Source of the DNA: Kutzneria buriramensis
GTDB taxonomy: Bacteria; Actinomycetota; Actinomycetes; Mycobacteriales; Pseudonocardiaceae
Assembly (NCBI RefSeq): GCF_003387475.1
Contig: NZ_QUNO01000027.1
Coordinates: forward strand, 1 to 64,000
Direction: 5' to 3'
DNA: 64,000 nucleotides
In this document: positions 48,423 through 57,525 of the stretch, one piece after another
How positions within the stretch are numbered: position 1 is the stretch's first letter
How the letters are laid out: every line of letters begins with the position of its first letter
The notes under the pieces: generated by a model
Databases searched by the model: none
Told to the model about the DNA's origin: nothing
Seen by the model: the letters and a program-made list of their open reading frames with translations, nothing else
Position numbers and translations under genes: made by a program

Positions 48423-49727
48423 TCACGGGCGGCGGAATGCACCCAGCTCCGGGTGTTCTTCCACGTATCGATCCAAGAGCCGGCCGGCGACCGTGACCGA
48501 ATCGACCAAGGGGTGGACGGCGAACGCCCGCAGCGCCGCGTCCCGCGAGCCGGTCCGAGCGGCCTCGATCACGGCCCGCTCAACGGCTTTCACCGCCGTC
48601 ACGAGCGCCAGCGCATGACCGGGCAGCGGCGCCGTCGCCAGCGGCCGCGCCCCGTTCGCACCCACCAGGCACGGCAGCTCCACGACCGCCTCGGCGTCCA
48701 CGCCGGGCAGCGCCCCGCGGCCGCGCACGTTGAGGATCTGCGTCGACCGCTCGTCCCCGGCGATCGCCCGCATCAATGACAGCGCGATCCGCTCATAGCC
48801 GCCGCCGTCGAGATCGTCGGCGGCCCGCTCCCCCGCACCGGCGCTCTTCCGGTTCTCCGCCATGTACGTGGCCTCGCGCTCCAGCCGGGTCCGCTCCCAG
48901 CTCGCCAGCGACCCGCCGCCGTCGTAGAACCGCTGCTGCTGCTCGAGCAGGAACGCCCCTCGGCTCTGCCCGGCGCGCACGGCCTCCCGCGCGAAGTAGT
49001 AGAAGTGCAGGTACTCGTTGGGGATCGCGCCCAGCGCGCGCAGCCAGGGCGCGCCGAACAGCTTGCCCTCCTCGAACGACTCCAGCCGCGCGTCGTCGGC
49101 GAGCAGCCGCGGCAGCACATCCTCGCCGTCCACGACGACGGCTCGCAGCCAGCCCAGGTGGTTCAGGCCGGCGTAGTCCAGGAACGCCCGCTCCACGCCC
49201 AGCGCCTTCATGACGCGTTTGCCCAGGCCGGCGGGCGAATCGCAGATGCCGATGACGCGATCGCCGAGGTGCTCGGCCATCGCCTCGGTGACCATGCCGG
49301 CCGGGTTCGTGAAGTTGATGACCCACGCCTTCGGCGCGACCTCGGCGACCGTCCGCGCGATGTCCAGGGCCACCGGCACCGTCCGCAGCCCGTACGCGAT
49401 GCCGCCCGCGCCGACCGTCTCCTGGCCGATGACGCCCTCTTCCACGGCGATCCGCTCGTCGACGGCCCGTCCGCGCAGGCCGCCGACCCGGATCGCGGAG
49501 AACACGAAGTCGGTGCCGGCCAAGGCCTTGCGCAGGTCCGTGGTGACGGTGATCTCCGGCGGCTTCGACGCGGTATGAGCCTGCTCGGCGAGCACCGTGC
49601 CGATCGCCGCCAGCCGCTGCGGGTCCAGGTCGTGCAGCACGAGCGAGGTGACGGCGCCGTCGGTCAGCAGCGCCCTGTGCACCAACGGGACCCGGAATCC
49701 GCCGCCGCCCAGGATCGTCAGCCTCAT
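48423..49727 (-). CDS. Family 4 glycoside hydrolase (6-phospho-beta-glucosidase type)
   Basis: A 434-residue NAD- and metal-dependent GH4 enzyme: N-terminal dinucleotide site LTILGGGGFRVPLV, FSAIRVGGLRGRAVDE, VINFTNPAGMVTEA, the metal Cys in GICDSPAGLG and the metal His in GLNHLGWLR. GH4 enzymes cleave (phospho)glycosides by oxidation at C3 and elimination. Actinomycete members of this branch are often annotated as 6-phospho-beta-glucosidases, but activity on unphosphorylated sugars is possible. The regulator immediately upstream (ROK) supports a sugar-use role. ATG 49727 is preferred over GTG 49748. Confidence 0.9.
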   Translation of the reverse strand: MRLTILGGGGFRVPLVHRALLTDGAVTSLVLHDLDPQRLAAIGTVLAEQAHTASKPPEITVTTDLRKALAGTDFVFSAIRVGGLRGRAVDERIAVEEGVIGQETVGAGGIAYGLRTVPVALDIARTVAEVAPKAWVINFTNPAGMVTEAMAEHLGDRVIGICDSPAGLGKRVMKALGVERAFLDYAGLNHLGWLRAVVVDGEDVLPRLLADDARLESFEEGKLFGAPWLRALGAIPNEYLHFYYFAREAVRAGQSRGAFLLEQQQRFYDGGGSLASWERTRLEREATYMAENRKSAGAGERAADDLDGGGYERIALSLMRAIAGDERSTQILNVRGRGALPGVDAEAVVELPCLVGANGARPLATAPLPGHALALVTAVKAVERAVIEAARTGSRDAALRAFAVHPLVDSVTVAGRLLDRYVEEHPELGAFRRP

Positions 49728-49760
49728 GCCGACGACCCTAACCGCCACCGCCCAAATCGG

Positions 49761-50978
49761 TCAGGCGGTGCGACGCATGTGATCGGCGGGATGCTGCACG
49801 ATCCGGTTGATCACGGAGCCGGCCGCGCCGCGGACCGCCGCCTCCCAGCCGAGCCGGGACACCTCCACCCGCGGCTCCGTCCACCGGGCACCGAGCACGC
49901 GCGCCGACAGCTCGGCCTCCACCGGCTCCCGCAGCCACGGGGCCAGCAACGCGAACATGCCGCCGAGCAGCACGGCGTCCAGGTCGAACAGGTTGACCAT
50001 GCCGGCCAGCGCCACGCCGAGGGCCTCGCCCGCCGCCTCGACGGCGTCGACCGCCCGCTCGTCGCCGGCCTCGGCCCGCTCCACCAGCCGCGCCAGCGGG
50101 CCGGCGGGGGTGGCCAGCGTCGTGCCGGTCCGCGGCGGGAGGCCCGCCGCGCGCAGGATCGCCTCCTGGCCGGCGATCGCCTCCAGGCAGCCGCGCGCGC
50201 CGCAGCCGCAGACGGGTCCCTCGGGCCGGACCGTGACGTGGCCGAGCTCGCCGGCGAAGCCGTTGCGGCCGCGGAACAGCTCGCCGCCGACGACCACGCC
50301 CGCGCCGATGCCGATCTCGCCGGAGACGTGGATGAAGTCCGTACGGGGCGGGGCGCCGAACCACAGCTCCCCCAGCGCCGCCAGGTTCGCCTCGTTCTCC
50401 ACGCTCACCGGCGGCCAGCCGCGCCGGGTCAGCTCCGCCACCAGCGGCACCTGCGTCCAGCCGAGGTTCGGGGCCGACGCCAGCAGCCCTTCGGACGTAC
50501 GGACCAGGCCCGGCACCGCCGCCACGACGCCCGCCACCGGCAGACCGGCGGAGCGCGCGCCGTCCAACGCCGTGTCGACCAGGTCGGCGGCCTCGGCCAG
50601 CACCTCGGCGGTGGGGCGGCCCCGGTTGTCCGCCAGCGACACCGCCTGGTGCCGGGGCCGTCCGGACAGGTCCAGCACGCAGCACGCCAGATAGTCGACG
50701 TTGATCTCCACGCCGACGCCGACCGGGCCGTCCGGGTTGAGCCGCAGCGCCTGCCCCGGCCGGCCGACGCTGTTGCCGGCCGGGCCGGCCTCGACGATCA
50801 GCCCGTGCCGGGTCAGCTCGTCGACCAGGCTGGAGACGGTGGCCTTGGTCAGGCCGGTCGCCGCCGCCACCTCGGCGCGGGAGACGCCCTCGCCGTCGGC
50901 GACGCTGCGCAGCACCACGCCCAGGTTGTGGTCGCGCATCCCCTGCTGGCGGACGGGAACGCCGGCCGTTTCACTCAC
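49761..50978 (-). CDS. ROK family transcriptional regulator
   Basis: A 405-residue regulator: winged helix near residues 20-75 (VSRAEVAAATGLTKATVSSLVDEL) and a ROK sugar-kinase-like domain with GEIGIGAGVVVGG, RGRNGFAGELGHV and the zinc motif CGCGARGCLEAI. ROK regulators usually repress sugar-uptake and glycosidase genes until their sugar is present. GTG 50978 is chosen because it precedes the family-typical RQQGMRDHNLG; the frame itself stays open to 51161. It lies 33 bases upstream of the GH4 gene on the same strand, so the two are probably one operon. Confidence 0.88.
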   Translation of the reverse strand: MSETAGVPVRQQGMRDHNLGVVLRSVADGEGVSRAEVAAATGLTKATVSSLVDELTRHGLIVEAGPAGNSVGRPGQALRLNPDGPVGVGVEINVDYLACCVLDLSGRPRHQAVSLADNRGRPTAEVLAEAADLVDTALDGARSAGLPVAGVVAAVPGLVRTSEGLLASAPNLGWTQVPLVAELTRRGWPPVSVENEANLAALGELWFGAPPRTDFIHVSGEIGIGAGVVVGGELFRGRNGFAGELGHVTVRPEGPVCGCGARGCLEAIAGQEAILRAAGLPPRTGTTLATPAGPLARLVERAEAGDERAVDAVEAAGEALGVALAGMVNLFDLDAVLLGGMFALLAPWLREPVEAELSARVLGARWTEPRVEVSRLGWEAAVRGAAGSVINRIVQHPADHMRRTA

Positions 50979-51094
50979 GCCGTGAAGTGTACGGAACGGT
51001 TCCGCGTCGGCCTGGCCGAAGGGACTTTGAGCCGAACGTACCAACCTTGCGCGCGGACCGTAATCGGTTGGCTGCCGGCTCCGATGAGGCGGGC

Positions 51095-51751
51095 ATGACG
51101 ATCGCGCGCAGGATCCAGCAGCGGCTGACGAACTCGAACGATCCCCGGTCGTTGTCGGCACGCGCGCGGGCCAAGCGGTGGGACGAGCTGATGCGCCGGT
51201 TCCCGGCGCTGGACTCGATGCGGGTGCTCGACCTGGGCGGCATGCCGGACTTCTGGCGCAAGTCCACCGTGCGCCCGGCCCACGTCACCACGGTGAACCT
51301 GCTGACCGCCGACACCGAGGAAGCCTGGATGGAGCACGTCGTCAGCGACGCCTGCGCGCCGGAGGGCCTGTCCGACGAGAAGTTCGACCTGGTGGTGTCC
51401 AACAGCCTGCTGGAGCACGTCGGCGGCTACGCGCGGCGGCGGCAGCTCGCGGAGGTCATCCACGGGTACGCGGAACGGCACTGGGTGCAGACGCCGTACC
51501 GGTACTTCCCGATCGAGCCGCACTGGGCGTTCCCCGGGCTCCAGTTCCTGCCGGTGTCGGCGCGGGCGGCGGCGGTGCGGAAGTGGCCGCTGGGCCACGC
51601 GGCGATCAAGGGCAAGGACGAGTCGACGGACGCGGTGCTCGCGACGGAACTGTTGTCGCTGACCGAGATGCGCCTGCTGTTCCCGTCCTCGGACATCTGG
51701 CACGAGCGGGCCGCCGGCCTCACCAAGTCCCTGGTCGCCGTGCGGAGTTGA
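51095..51751 (+). CDS. Class I SAM-dependent methyltransferase
   Basis: A 218-residue Rossmann-type methyltransferase with motif I MRVLDLGGMPDFW, acidic strand-2 region, and FDLVVSNSLLEHVGGYARR as motif II/III. LDLGG is followed by Met instead of the usual Gly-x-Gly. The later HWVQTPYRYFPIEPHW is shared by sugar- or lipid-associated methyltransferases. Substrate unknown. ATG at 51095 (MTIARRIQQ) is preferred to the ATG at 50987. It converges on the LuxR/TrmB regulator. Confidence 0.8.
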   Translation: MTIARRIQQRLTNSNDPRSLSARARAKRWDELMRRFPALDSMRVLDLGGMPDFWRKSTVRPAHVTTVNLLTADTEEAWMEHVVSDACAPEGLSDEKFDLVVSNSLLEHVGGYARRRQLAEVIHGYAERHWVQTPYRYFPIEPHWAFPGLQFLPVSARAAAVRKWPLGHAAIKGKDESTDAVLATELLSLTEMRLLFPSSDIWHERAAGLTKSLVAVRS

Positions 51752-51754
51752 TCT

Positions 51755-51926
51755 ACCCCAAACCCACATTCGGTGTGTCTGTGCTTGTGCCGCGCGTTCC
51801 GCGCGGGGCGAGGTCGCTGAAGATCCGACCTCTTTCCTTGTCTCAGCTCGATCGATGAACAGACTCGATCGAGCTGAGCCTGCGGTCCAGAGGCCGGCGC
51901 GACCTCGCGCGCTCCCGCGGGGGTTG
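51755..51926. repeat. Degenerate palindromic element with inserted hairpins, copy 4
   Basis: The left side has CACATTCGGTGTGTCTGTG, the inner block of the element in reverse orientation, and the right end has GCTCCCGCGGGGGTT just before the next stop. Between them lie GAGGTCG-(9)-CGACCTC at 51810-51832 and a 14-bp hairpin at 51842-51878. It again separates convergent genes. Confidence 0.55.
51842..51878. terminator. Strong AT/GC-mixed hairpin
   Basis: CTCAGCTCGATCGA (51842-51855) pairs perfectly with TCGATCGAGCTGAG (51865-51878) across a 9-base loop. It has lower GC than other terminators in the window and no T-tract. A two-way terminator role is likely from its position between convergent genes. 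Confidence 0.55.
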
Positions 51927-52910
51927 TCAGATCCAGCCGTTGCGTTTGGCGTGCAGGGCCAGCTGGAAGCGGTTGGCGGCGCCGGTGCGGGACATCAGGC
52001 CCTCCAGGTGCCGGAACAGGGTCCGGCGGCTGATGCCCAGCGTCCGGGCCACCTGCTCGTCGCCCAGACCGGCCGCCAGCAGGCCGAGCAGGCGACGCTC
52101 GCTCGGTTGCAGGTACGGCCCGGTGTCCTGCTCCCCCAGCGCCAGCGGCAGCGCGGCCCGCCAGCACACCTCGAACAGCCCGGTCAGCGCGGCCAGCAGG
52201 CTCGACGGCCGGATCAGCAGCGCCGCGCCCTCGCCGTTGTCGATCTCGGCCAACGACAGCGACAGCAGCGCGCAGTCCGTGTCGAATATCAACAGTTTCA
52301 CCGGCACCTCGGGCAGCGTGCGGGCCTCCTCGCCGGCCTTGACGCACGGAACCACGTTGTCCGTCAGGTATTCCGACCGCTCCAGCGCCGTCTTCGCATA
52401 CACCGCGCGGTAGCGGATGCCGGCGGCGAGATTGTCCAGCTCGGTCTGGTTGACGTCCGCGCCGGTGTAGTACGGCGGCGAGTCCAGGCCGCGGACCTCG
52501 CTGCGCACCGACTGCTCCAACTGCCGGATCCGGTCCTGCACGGCGGGTCCCCTGATGACCTCGAGCAGGTTCTCGACGCCCTCGACGACTCCCTGCCGCA
52601 GCGCGCGAAACGTGTCCGCCGCGGCCACCCGCGCCGCCGCCAGCTCCGCCTCTCTTCGGCGGGTCAACAGGTCCAGCGCCGGGCCGGGCGGCATCGCCAC
52701 GAACTGCCCGCGGTCCGGGCCCGCCCGACCGGCCAGCCCCACCTGGATCAGTTCCTCGACGCCGCAACGGATCTCGTCCGGCCGATGCCCCACGACCTCG
52801 GCGAGCTGGTCCAATGTGGACGTTCCGAGGGCCACCAGCGCGAGGTAGGTCCGCGCGGCCTGTTCGCCGAGTCCGAGGGTGACGAGGTGACCGGTGTCCG
52901 CCGAACCCAT
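51927..52910 (-). CDS. TrmB-like / LuxR-type HTH regulator
   Basis: A 327-residue regulator. The N-terminus ([27 protein letters not shown]) is a TrmB-like winged helix. A middle helical segment ([20 protein letters not shown]) leads to an effector domain, and the C-terminus is a LuxR HTH ([38 protein letters not shown]). This fused layout is common in actinomycetes. The start at 52910 has GAGGGG 6 bases upstream. It is divergent from the S53 protease with 127 bases between starts, so it may control it. Confidence 0.85.
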   Translation of the reverse strand: MGSADTGHLVTLGLGEQAARTYLALVALGTSTLDQLAEVVGHRPDEIRCGVEELIQVGLAGRAGPDRGQFVAMPPGPALDLLTRRREAELAAARVAAADTFRALRQGVVEGVENLLEVIRGPAVQDRIRQLEQSVRSEVRGLDSPPYYTGADVNQTELDNLAAGIRYRAVYAKTALERSEYLTDNVVPCVKAGEEARTLPEVPVKLLIFDTDCALLSLSLAEIDNGEGAALLIRPSSLLAALTGLFEVCWRAALPLALGEQDTGPYLQPSERRLLGLLAAGLGDEQVARTLGISRRTLFRHLEGLMSRTGAANRFQLALHAKRNGWI

Positions 52911-53037
52911 TGGCATCCCCCTCGGGCAGGTGCGTTTCGGCACATTAGTGCCACTGACACCCGTGCGCCACCGGGGCGGCCCGTGGCGGAGTACACAACG
53001 GAGCACGGCTTTCCCTCTACCCTGCCATGGAGGAAAC

Positions 53038-54987
53038 GTGCGCAGTCCCAGACGATGGTTGGCCGCCCTCACCGGAATGGCCGCAATCGCGCTCACCGCC
53101 GGATCGGCGATGGCCTCGGCGACCCCGGCGCCCGCCGCCCCGACCAACCACCCCGTCACCCACGTCTGCGACCAACACCCGAAGCCGGGCTTCGCGGCCT
53201 GCTTCGCCCTGCGCAGAACGGATGTCACCGCGTCGCCGAACACGCCGTCGCTGCCCAGCGGCTACGGCCCGAGCGACCTGCGCAGCGCCTACAACCTGAC
53301 CGCCGGCGGCAGCGCGTCGGCGACCGTCGCCATCGTCGACTCGAACGACGACCCCAACGCCGAGTCGGACCTGTCCACCTACCGCTCGACCTACGGCCTG
53401 CCGGCGTGCACCACCGCCAACGGCTGTTTCAAGAAGGTCAACGAGAACGGCCAGACCAGCCCGCTGCCCACCGCCGACACCGGGTGGGCCGGCGAGATCT
53501 CGCTGGACGTGGACATGGTTTCGGCGATCTGCCCGAACTGTCACATTCTTCTGGTCGAGGCGAACCAGCCGTCCATGAGCGACCTGGGCACCGCCGTGAA
53601 CACCGCGGTGAGCTTGGGCGCGAAGTACGTCTCCAACAGCTACGGCGGCTCCGAGGACGGCACGGAGAACTCCTCGGACTCCAGCTACTTCAACCACCCG
53701 GGCGTCGCGATCACCGCCAGCACCGGTGACTCCGGCTACGGCATCAGCTACCCGTCCTCCTCCGCGTACGTGACCGCGGTCGGCGGCACGTCGCTGAGCC
53801 GGGCCAGCAACAGCCGCGGCTGGACCGAATCCGCGTGGAGCGGCGCGGGTTCCGGCTGCTCCAGCGACGTCGCGAAGCCGTCGTTCCAGGGCAGCGTGAA
53901 CACCGGCTGCTCCAACCGCGCCGACGCCGACGTGTCCGCGGTCGCCGACCCGAACACCGGCCTGGCCGTGTACCAGACCTACGGCGGCAGCGGCTGGGCC
54001 GTCTACGGCGGCACCAGCGCGTCCTCGCCGATCATCGCCTCGGTGTACGCCCTCGCCGGCACCCCCGGTTCCAGCGACCGCCCGGCCTCCTACCCGTACG
54101 CCAACACCGGCTCCCTCTACGACGTGACCTCGGGCAGCAACGGCAGCTGTTCGCCGTCCGTGCAGTGCAACGCGGGCGCCGGCTGGGACGGCCCGACCGG
54201 CCTCGGCACCCCGAACGGCACCGCGGCGTTCACCGCCGGCGGCACCCCGCCGCCGCCCGGCTCGCCCAGCGTCACCAACCCCGGCAGCCAGTCCGGCACC
54301 GTCGGCACCGCGGCCAGCCTCCAGCTCTCGGCCACCGGCGGCACCACGCCGTACACGTGGAGCGCCACCGGCCTGCCGGCCGGCCTGTCGATCTCCTCGT
54401 CCGGCCTGATCTCCGGCACACCCAGCACGGCCGGCACCTCCTCGGTGACCGCCACCGTGACCGACGCCGCCGGCAAGACCGGCAGCGCCACGTTCTCGTG
54501 GACGATCAACCCGCAGGGCGGCGGCGGCTGCTCCAGCACCGGCCAGAAGCTCGGCAACCCCGGCTTCGAGTCGGGCACCGCGCCGTGGACCACCACCGCC
54601 GGCGTGATCAACGCCAACGGCGCCGGTGAGACCGCCCACGGCGGCACGCACTACGCCTGGCTGGACGGCTACGGCACCACGCACACCGACTCCGCCACCC
54701 AGTCGGTCGCCATCCCGGCGGGCTGCCACGCGACGCTGTCGTTCTGGCTGCACATCGACACCGCGGAGACGACCACGACGACGCAGTACGACAAGCTGAC
54801 CGTCAAGGTCGGCTCGACCACCGTGGCCACCTTCTCCAACCTCAACGCGGCCACCGGTTACGTTCAGCACTCGTACGACGTTTCGTCGCTGGCCGGCCAG
54901 ACCGTGACCGTCTCGTTCAGCGGGACCGAGGATTCCTCACTCCAGACGTCCTTCGTCCTCGACGACACGGCGCTCACGTTGAGCTGA
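53038..54987 (+). CDS. Secreted S53 (sedolisin-like) serine-carboxyl peptidase
   Basis: A 649-residue exported protease. GTG 53038 with GGAGG 5 bases upstream opens a signal peptide ([10 protein letters not shown] to AMASA). The S53 catalytic domain covers about 60-400, with Glu and Asp in [12 protein letters not shown] and nucleophile Ser in [10 protein letters not shown] pro-rich linker leads to an Ig-like putative He_PIG domain ([20 protein letters not shown]) near 415-495 and a C-terminal ~140-residue jelly-roll-like binding domain ([11 protein letters not shown]). The large N-terminal prodomain usual in sedolisins is missing, as in a known short actinomycete group. A strong terminator follows. 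Confidence 0.9.
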   Translation: MRSPRRWLAALTGMAAIALTAGSAMASATPAPAAPTNHPVTHVCDQHPKPGFAACFALRRTDVTASPNTPSLPSGYGPSDLRSAYNLTAGGSASATVAIVDSNDDPNAESDLSTYRSTYGLPACTTANGCFKKVNENGQTSPLPTADTGWAGEISLDVDMVSAICPNCHILLVEANQPSMSDLGTAVNTAVSLGAKYVSNSYGGSEDGTENSSDSSYFNHPGVAITASTGDSGYGISYPSSSAYVTAVGGTSLSRASNSRGWTESAWSGAGSGCSSDVAKPSFQGSVNTGCSNRADADVSAVADPNTGLAVYQTYGGSGWAVYGGTSASSPIIASVYALAGTPGSSDRPASYPYANTGSLYDVTSGSNGSCSPSVQCNAGAGWDGPTGLGTPNGTAAFTAGGTPPPPGSPSVTNPGSQSGTVGTAASLQLSATGGTTPYTWSATGLPAGLSISSSGLISGTPSTAGTSSVTATVTDAAGKTGSATFSWTINPQGGGGCSSTGQKLGNPGFESGTAPWTTTAGVINANGAGETAHGGTHYAWLDGYGTTHTDSATQSVAIPAGCHATLSFWLHIDTAETTTTTQYDKLTVKVGSTTVATFSNLNAATGYVQHSYDVSSLAGQTVTVSFSGTEDSSLQTSFVLDDTALTLS

Positions 54988-55003
54988 AACGCTTTTCTAC
55001 ACA

Positions 55004-55035
55004 GGGGGCGGAGCACGTCGCGGTGCTCCGCCCCC
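55004..55035 (+). terminator. Intrinsic terminator after the S53 protease
   Basis: GGGGGCGGAGCAC (55004-55016) pairs with GTGCTCCGCCCCC (55023-55035), 13 bp with a 6-base loop, followed by GCTTTTGTC. This is the clearest Rho-independent terminator in the window. Confidence 0.92.
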
Positions 55036-55152
55036 GCTTTTGTCATGATCGTGACTATGTCACTGTCACGACGGTGACGATTACTGACCGGAGTCAAAAC
55101 CTGGTGCCGTGTGGCAGAATCGCCGAACACCGACAGTTCTGGGGATGAAGCC

Positions 55153-56355
55153 ATGAGAACGACCGCCGAACGGCTGCCCAGGGAATTGGCGACACTGATC
55201 AGACCTCAGCTGCCACCGCTGGCCGAGGAGATCATCCACACCATCCGGGCCACCATCCCGGAATACGCGAAACCGCTGGACGGCTGCTACGGGCAGGCCA
55301 TCCGGCTGGGTGTCAACCAGGCGCTGACGCAGTTCGTGGACCGCATCGCCGAGCCCGACCGATCCCGTGCCGACTTCGCCGAGGTGTACCGCCAGCTCGG
55401 CCGGCTGGAGGCCAGCGAGGGCCGCAGCCTCGACTCGTTGCAGAAGGCGTACCGACTGGGCACGCGCGTGGCGTGGCGGCACCTGATTCGGTTCAGACAG
55501 CGCAGCGGGCTGCCCACGCAGATGATGTGGACGCTCGGCGAGGCCACCCTGGCCTACGCCGACGAGCTGATCGCGCTGTCCGTCGAGGGATACGCCGACA
55601 TGCAGGCCCGCAGCGCGCAGGGTCTCCAGCGGCGGCGCAAGCGGCTGGTCCGGCTGCTGCTCAGCGAGGAGGACCGGGACCGCGCCGAGGCCGTCGAGCT
55701 CGCCCCGGTCGCGCGCTGGCCGCTGCCCGCGCAGCTGTGCGTGGTGATGCTGGATCGTGTCAGCGGGGACGGTGTGCCCGAGCTGCCCGACGACATGCTC
55801 GTCGACGTCCAGGGCGCCCAGGCGTGTGTGCTGGTGCCCGATCCCGACGCCGCCGACTGGTGGGCGCGGTGCGGCGCCAAGCTGGCCGACTGGCGCGTCG
55901 TGATCGGCCCCACGGTGGCGCTCACCGACTCCGCCAAGTCGTTCAAGCACGCCCAGCTCGCGCGGGATCTGGTGCGGCGCAACACCATCGACGGCACCTC
56001 GCCCGTCCGCTGCGTCGACCACCTGTCCACGCTGTGGCTGCTCACCGACGAGTTCCTGGTGGAGCAGCTCATCCGCAAGCGCCTGGCCCCGCTCGCGCCG
56101 CTCACCGACAAGCAGCACAAGCGGCTCGGCGAGACGCTGCTGGCGTGGCTCGAGACCCGCGGCGGCGCCCCCGAGATCGCCGCCCGCCTTCGGGTTCACC
56201 CCCAGACCGTGCGGTACCGCATGCGTCAGGTCGAACGCCTCTTCGGCGACCAACTCCGCTGCCCCGACGCCCGCTTCGAGCTGGAGGTCGCCCTCCGCGC
56301 CGCCTCCCTCACCGAAGCCCCGGCGCCCCCCGTCCAAGAGGAGGAAGCCGGCTGA
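55153..56355 (+). CDS. PucR/CdaR-type transcriptional regulator
   Basis: A 400-residue protein. The N-terminal ~170 residues are helical (an RsbR/antiterminator-like sensory region including QLGRLEASEGRSLDSLQKAY), the middle is a GGDEF-related fold, and the C-terminus is the PucR HTH (ETLLAWLETRGGAPEIAARL, RVHPQTVRYRMRQVERLFG). These proteins activate nearby metabolic genes in many actinomycetes; no partner operon is obvious here. ATG 55153 follows GGGGA at 9 bases; GTG 55111 is an alternative. Confidence 0.85.
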   Translation: MRTTAERLPRELATLIRPQLPPLAEEIIHTIRATIPEYAKPLDGCYGQAIRLGVNQALTQFVDRIAEPDRSRADFAEVYRQLGRLEASEGRSLDSLQKAYRLGTRVAWRHLIRFRQRSGLPTQMMWTLGEATLAYADELIALSVEGYADMQARSAQGLQRRRKRLVRLLLSEEDRDRAEAVELAPVARWPLPAQLCVVMLDRVSGDGVPELPDDMLVDVQGAQACVLVPDPDAADWWARCGAKLADWRVVIGPTVALTDSAKSFKHAQLARDLVRRNTIDGTSPVRCVDHLSTLWLLTDEFLVEQLIRKRLAPLAPLTDKQHKRLGETLLAWLETRGGAPEIAARLRVHPQTVRYRMRQVERLFGDQLRCPDARFELEVALRAASLTEAPAPPVQEEEAG

Positions 56356-56405
56356 CCCCCGCGAGTCGCGCTCACGGACACACCGAATGTAGGTTTCACG
56401 CAGAA
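56356..56405. repeat. Half of the palindromic intergenic element, copy 5
   Basis: CCCCGCGAGTCGCGCTC, then CACCGAATGTAGGTTTC, starts on the base after the PucR stop, exactly like the left half of copy 2. The right half is missing. Flanking genes are in tandem here, not convergent. Confidence 0.75.
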
Positions 56406-56500
56406 GATCGAAACCGCCGGTCCCTGGCGGCGGAACGCCGTCCGCGCCGCCAGGACCTCGCCTGACGTAACGGCCCCGGGCGGGCGGCGATGCATGCGTC

Positions 56501-57133
56501 GTGACCGATTTCCGCCTGCCTGACTGGGCCGTTCCGTCGGAACCGCGGGCAACAAAGGTCGTCAATCAAAAGATCGACATTCGCGATCAGTGGTGGTCGG
56601 CGGAAATCAACCGGCTCGGGCTCGACGGCACGCCGCCGGCGTCACCGTCGCTCACCCGCGCCGAGGTCTGGTCTCCCGACGACGACGTGTTCTCCCTCCT
56701 GTGGCGGGCCCTCGCGTGGGGATCGGGTCCTCACCTCCGAAACAACAAGCGCCGCCTGGACAGCATCGCTGCGGACCCGGACGGAGCGAGGAAACTCCTC
56801 GAGGCCGCACGGGAAGAGGCGCGGCGCGACCCCGAAGGCGCATACCAGCTGCTGATGCCCAACGGCCGGGCCGCGATCAAGTACCTGGGCCCGGCTTTCT
56901 TCACCAAGTTCCTGTACTTCGCGGGCGGCGGCGATCCACTTCACCGCTGCCTGATTCTCGACGAGCGGGTCGCGACCTCCGTATGCGATCACTGCGGCGC
57001 GACCTGGTTCCCGATCAGGGGCTGGTATCCGGAGACCTACGCGTGGTACTGCGACCAACTGGCTCAGGAGGCCAAGACCCGCGACCGCGCCGCCGACGAG
57101 ATCGAACTCCTCCTGTTCAAGGGGCACGAATGA
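56501..57133 (+). CDS. Uncharacterised protein, possible OGG-fold (8-oxoguanine glycosylase-like)
   Basis: A 210-residue protein. The stretch IKYLGPAFFTKFLYFAGG resembles the helix-hairpin-helix region of a family described as 8-oxoguanine DNA glycosylase OGG-fold proteins in actinobacteria; this recall is moderate and no catalytic Lys-Asp pair can be confirmed by eye. A CDHCG motif follows further on (ATSVCDHCGATWFP), possibly half of a metal site. Start GTG 56501. It overlaps the next small gene by 4 bases (ATGA), so the two are co-translated. Confidence 0.6.
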   Translation: MTDFRLPDWAVPSEPRATKVVNQKIDIRDQWWSAEINRLGLDGTPPASPSLTRAEVWSPDDDVFSLLWRALAWGSGPHLRNNKRRLDSIAADPDGARKLLEAAREEARRDPEGAYQLLMPNGRAAIKYLGPAFFTKFLYFAGGGDPLHRCLILDERVATSVCDHCGATWFPIRGWYPETYAWYCDQLAQEAKTRDRAADEIELLLFKGHE

Positions 57134-57273
57134 CCACCAATGACGTGCACGAGGGCATCACCGACGATCTGCTCGATCCGCTGACCGACTGCGTCGAACC
57201 CGGCGAGACCTACTGGGCCAGACCCGAGCGGTCGACGCCCGGCCGTTGGACGTGGGCCGAATACTGCGCGTAG
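57130..57273 (+). CDS. Small 47-residue protein coupled to the preceding gene
   Basis: ATG at 57130 overlaps the previous stop by 4 bases and opens 47 acidic residues (MTTNDVHEGITDDLLDPLTD, then WARPERSTPGRWTWAEYCA). No family recognised. The tight coupling and clean stop favour a real gene, perhaps a partner subunit of the OGG-fold-like protein. Confidence 0.55.
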   Translation: MTTNDVHEGITDDLLDPLTDCVEPGETYWARPERSTPGRWTWAEYCA

Positions 57274-57326
57274 ATCGGCCGCTCCCCGGAGTGGACGGCG
57301 AAGGATCGGAACCTGGAGATATAGGT

Positions 57327-57355
57327 GACCCCCGGACATGGCCAGTCCGGGGGTC
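57327..57355. terminator. Hairpin between the small gene and the tRNA-like RNAs
   Basis: GACCCCCGGAC (57327-57337) pairs with GTCCGGGGGTC (57345-57355), 11 bp with a 7-base loop. It can end both the plus-strand small-gene transcript and the minus-strand RNA 2. Confidence 0.8.
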
Positions 57356-57362
57356 GAGAGGT

Positions 57363-57519
57363 CCGCCCAATTGGCACACCGGCACGTTTAAGGGGACGGG
57401 TCACGCTCAGGTCGCCGCGCTCTTCCGTTGAGCTACGGCCGCAGGTGGCTCGGCCGGCGGGATTTGAACCCGCACCTCGGCGAGGCTCGCCCGTCCCCGG
57501 GCGATCCGGTGTTCGGCGG
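57363..57519 (-). ncRNA. tRNA-like RNA 2, YrlA/Y-RNA-type, with Ro60-motif-like end
   Basis: Read 5' to 3' on the minus strand. End stem: CCGCC (57519-57515) with GGCGG (57367-57363); then GAA opposite TTG; CACCGG (57511-57506) with CCGGTG (57382-57377); GGGGACGGG (57498-57490) with CCCGTCCCC (57400-57392). Inside is a tRNA core in permuted order: anticodon-type stem CGCCG/CGGCG (57482-57478, 57417-57413), T-arm GCGGG-TTCAAAT-CCCGC, acceptor CGGCCG/CGGCCG closed by loop AGCCACCTG, TA at 8-9, and D-arm GCTC-AACGGAA-GAGC. GCCGAA (57517-57512) fits the GNCGAA Ro60-binding motif of bacterial Y RNAs. No normal tRNA can be made because the ends lie at the anticodon side. Confidence 0.75.
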
Positions 57520-57525
57520 CAATGC

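Noticed and set aside
3094-56405. Repeat copies as insertion sequences
   Set aside because: They are under 170 bases, contain no transposase frame and show no target-site duplication by eye.
57363-57420. A third tRNA-like 5' half on the plus strand (GCCCAATTGGCA)
   Set aside because: It is the complement of the 3' end of RNA 2 and has no matching acceptor strand or T-arm.
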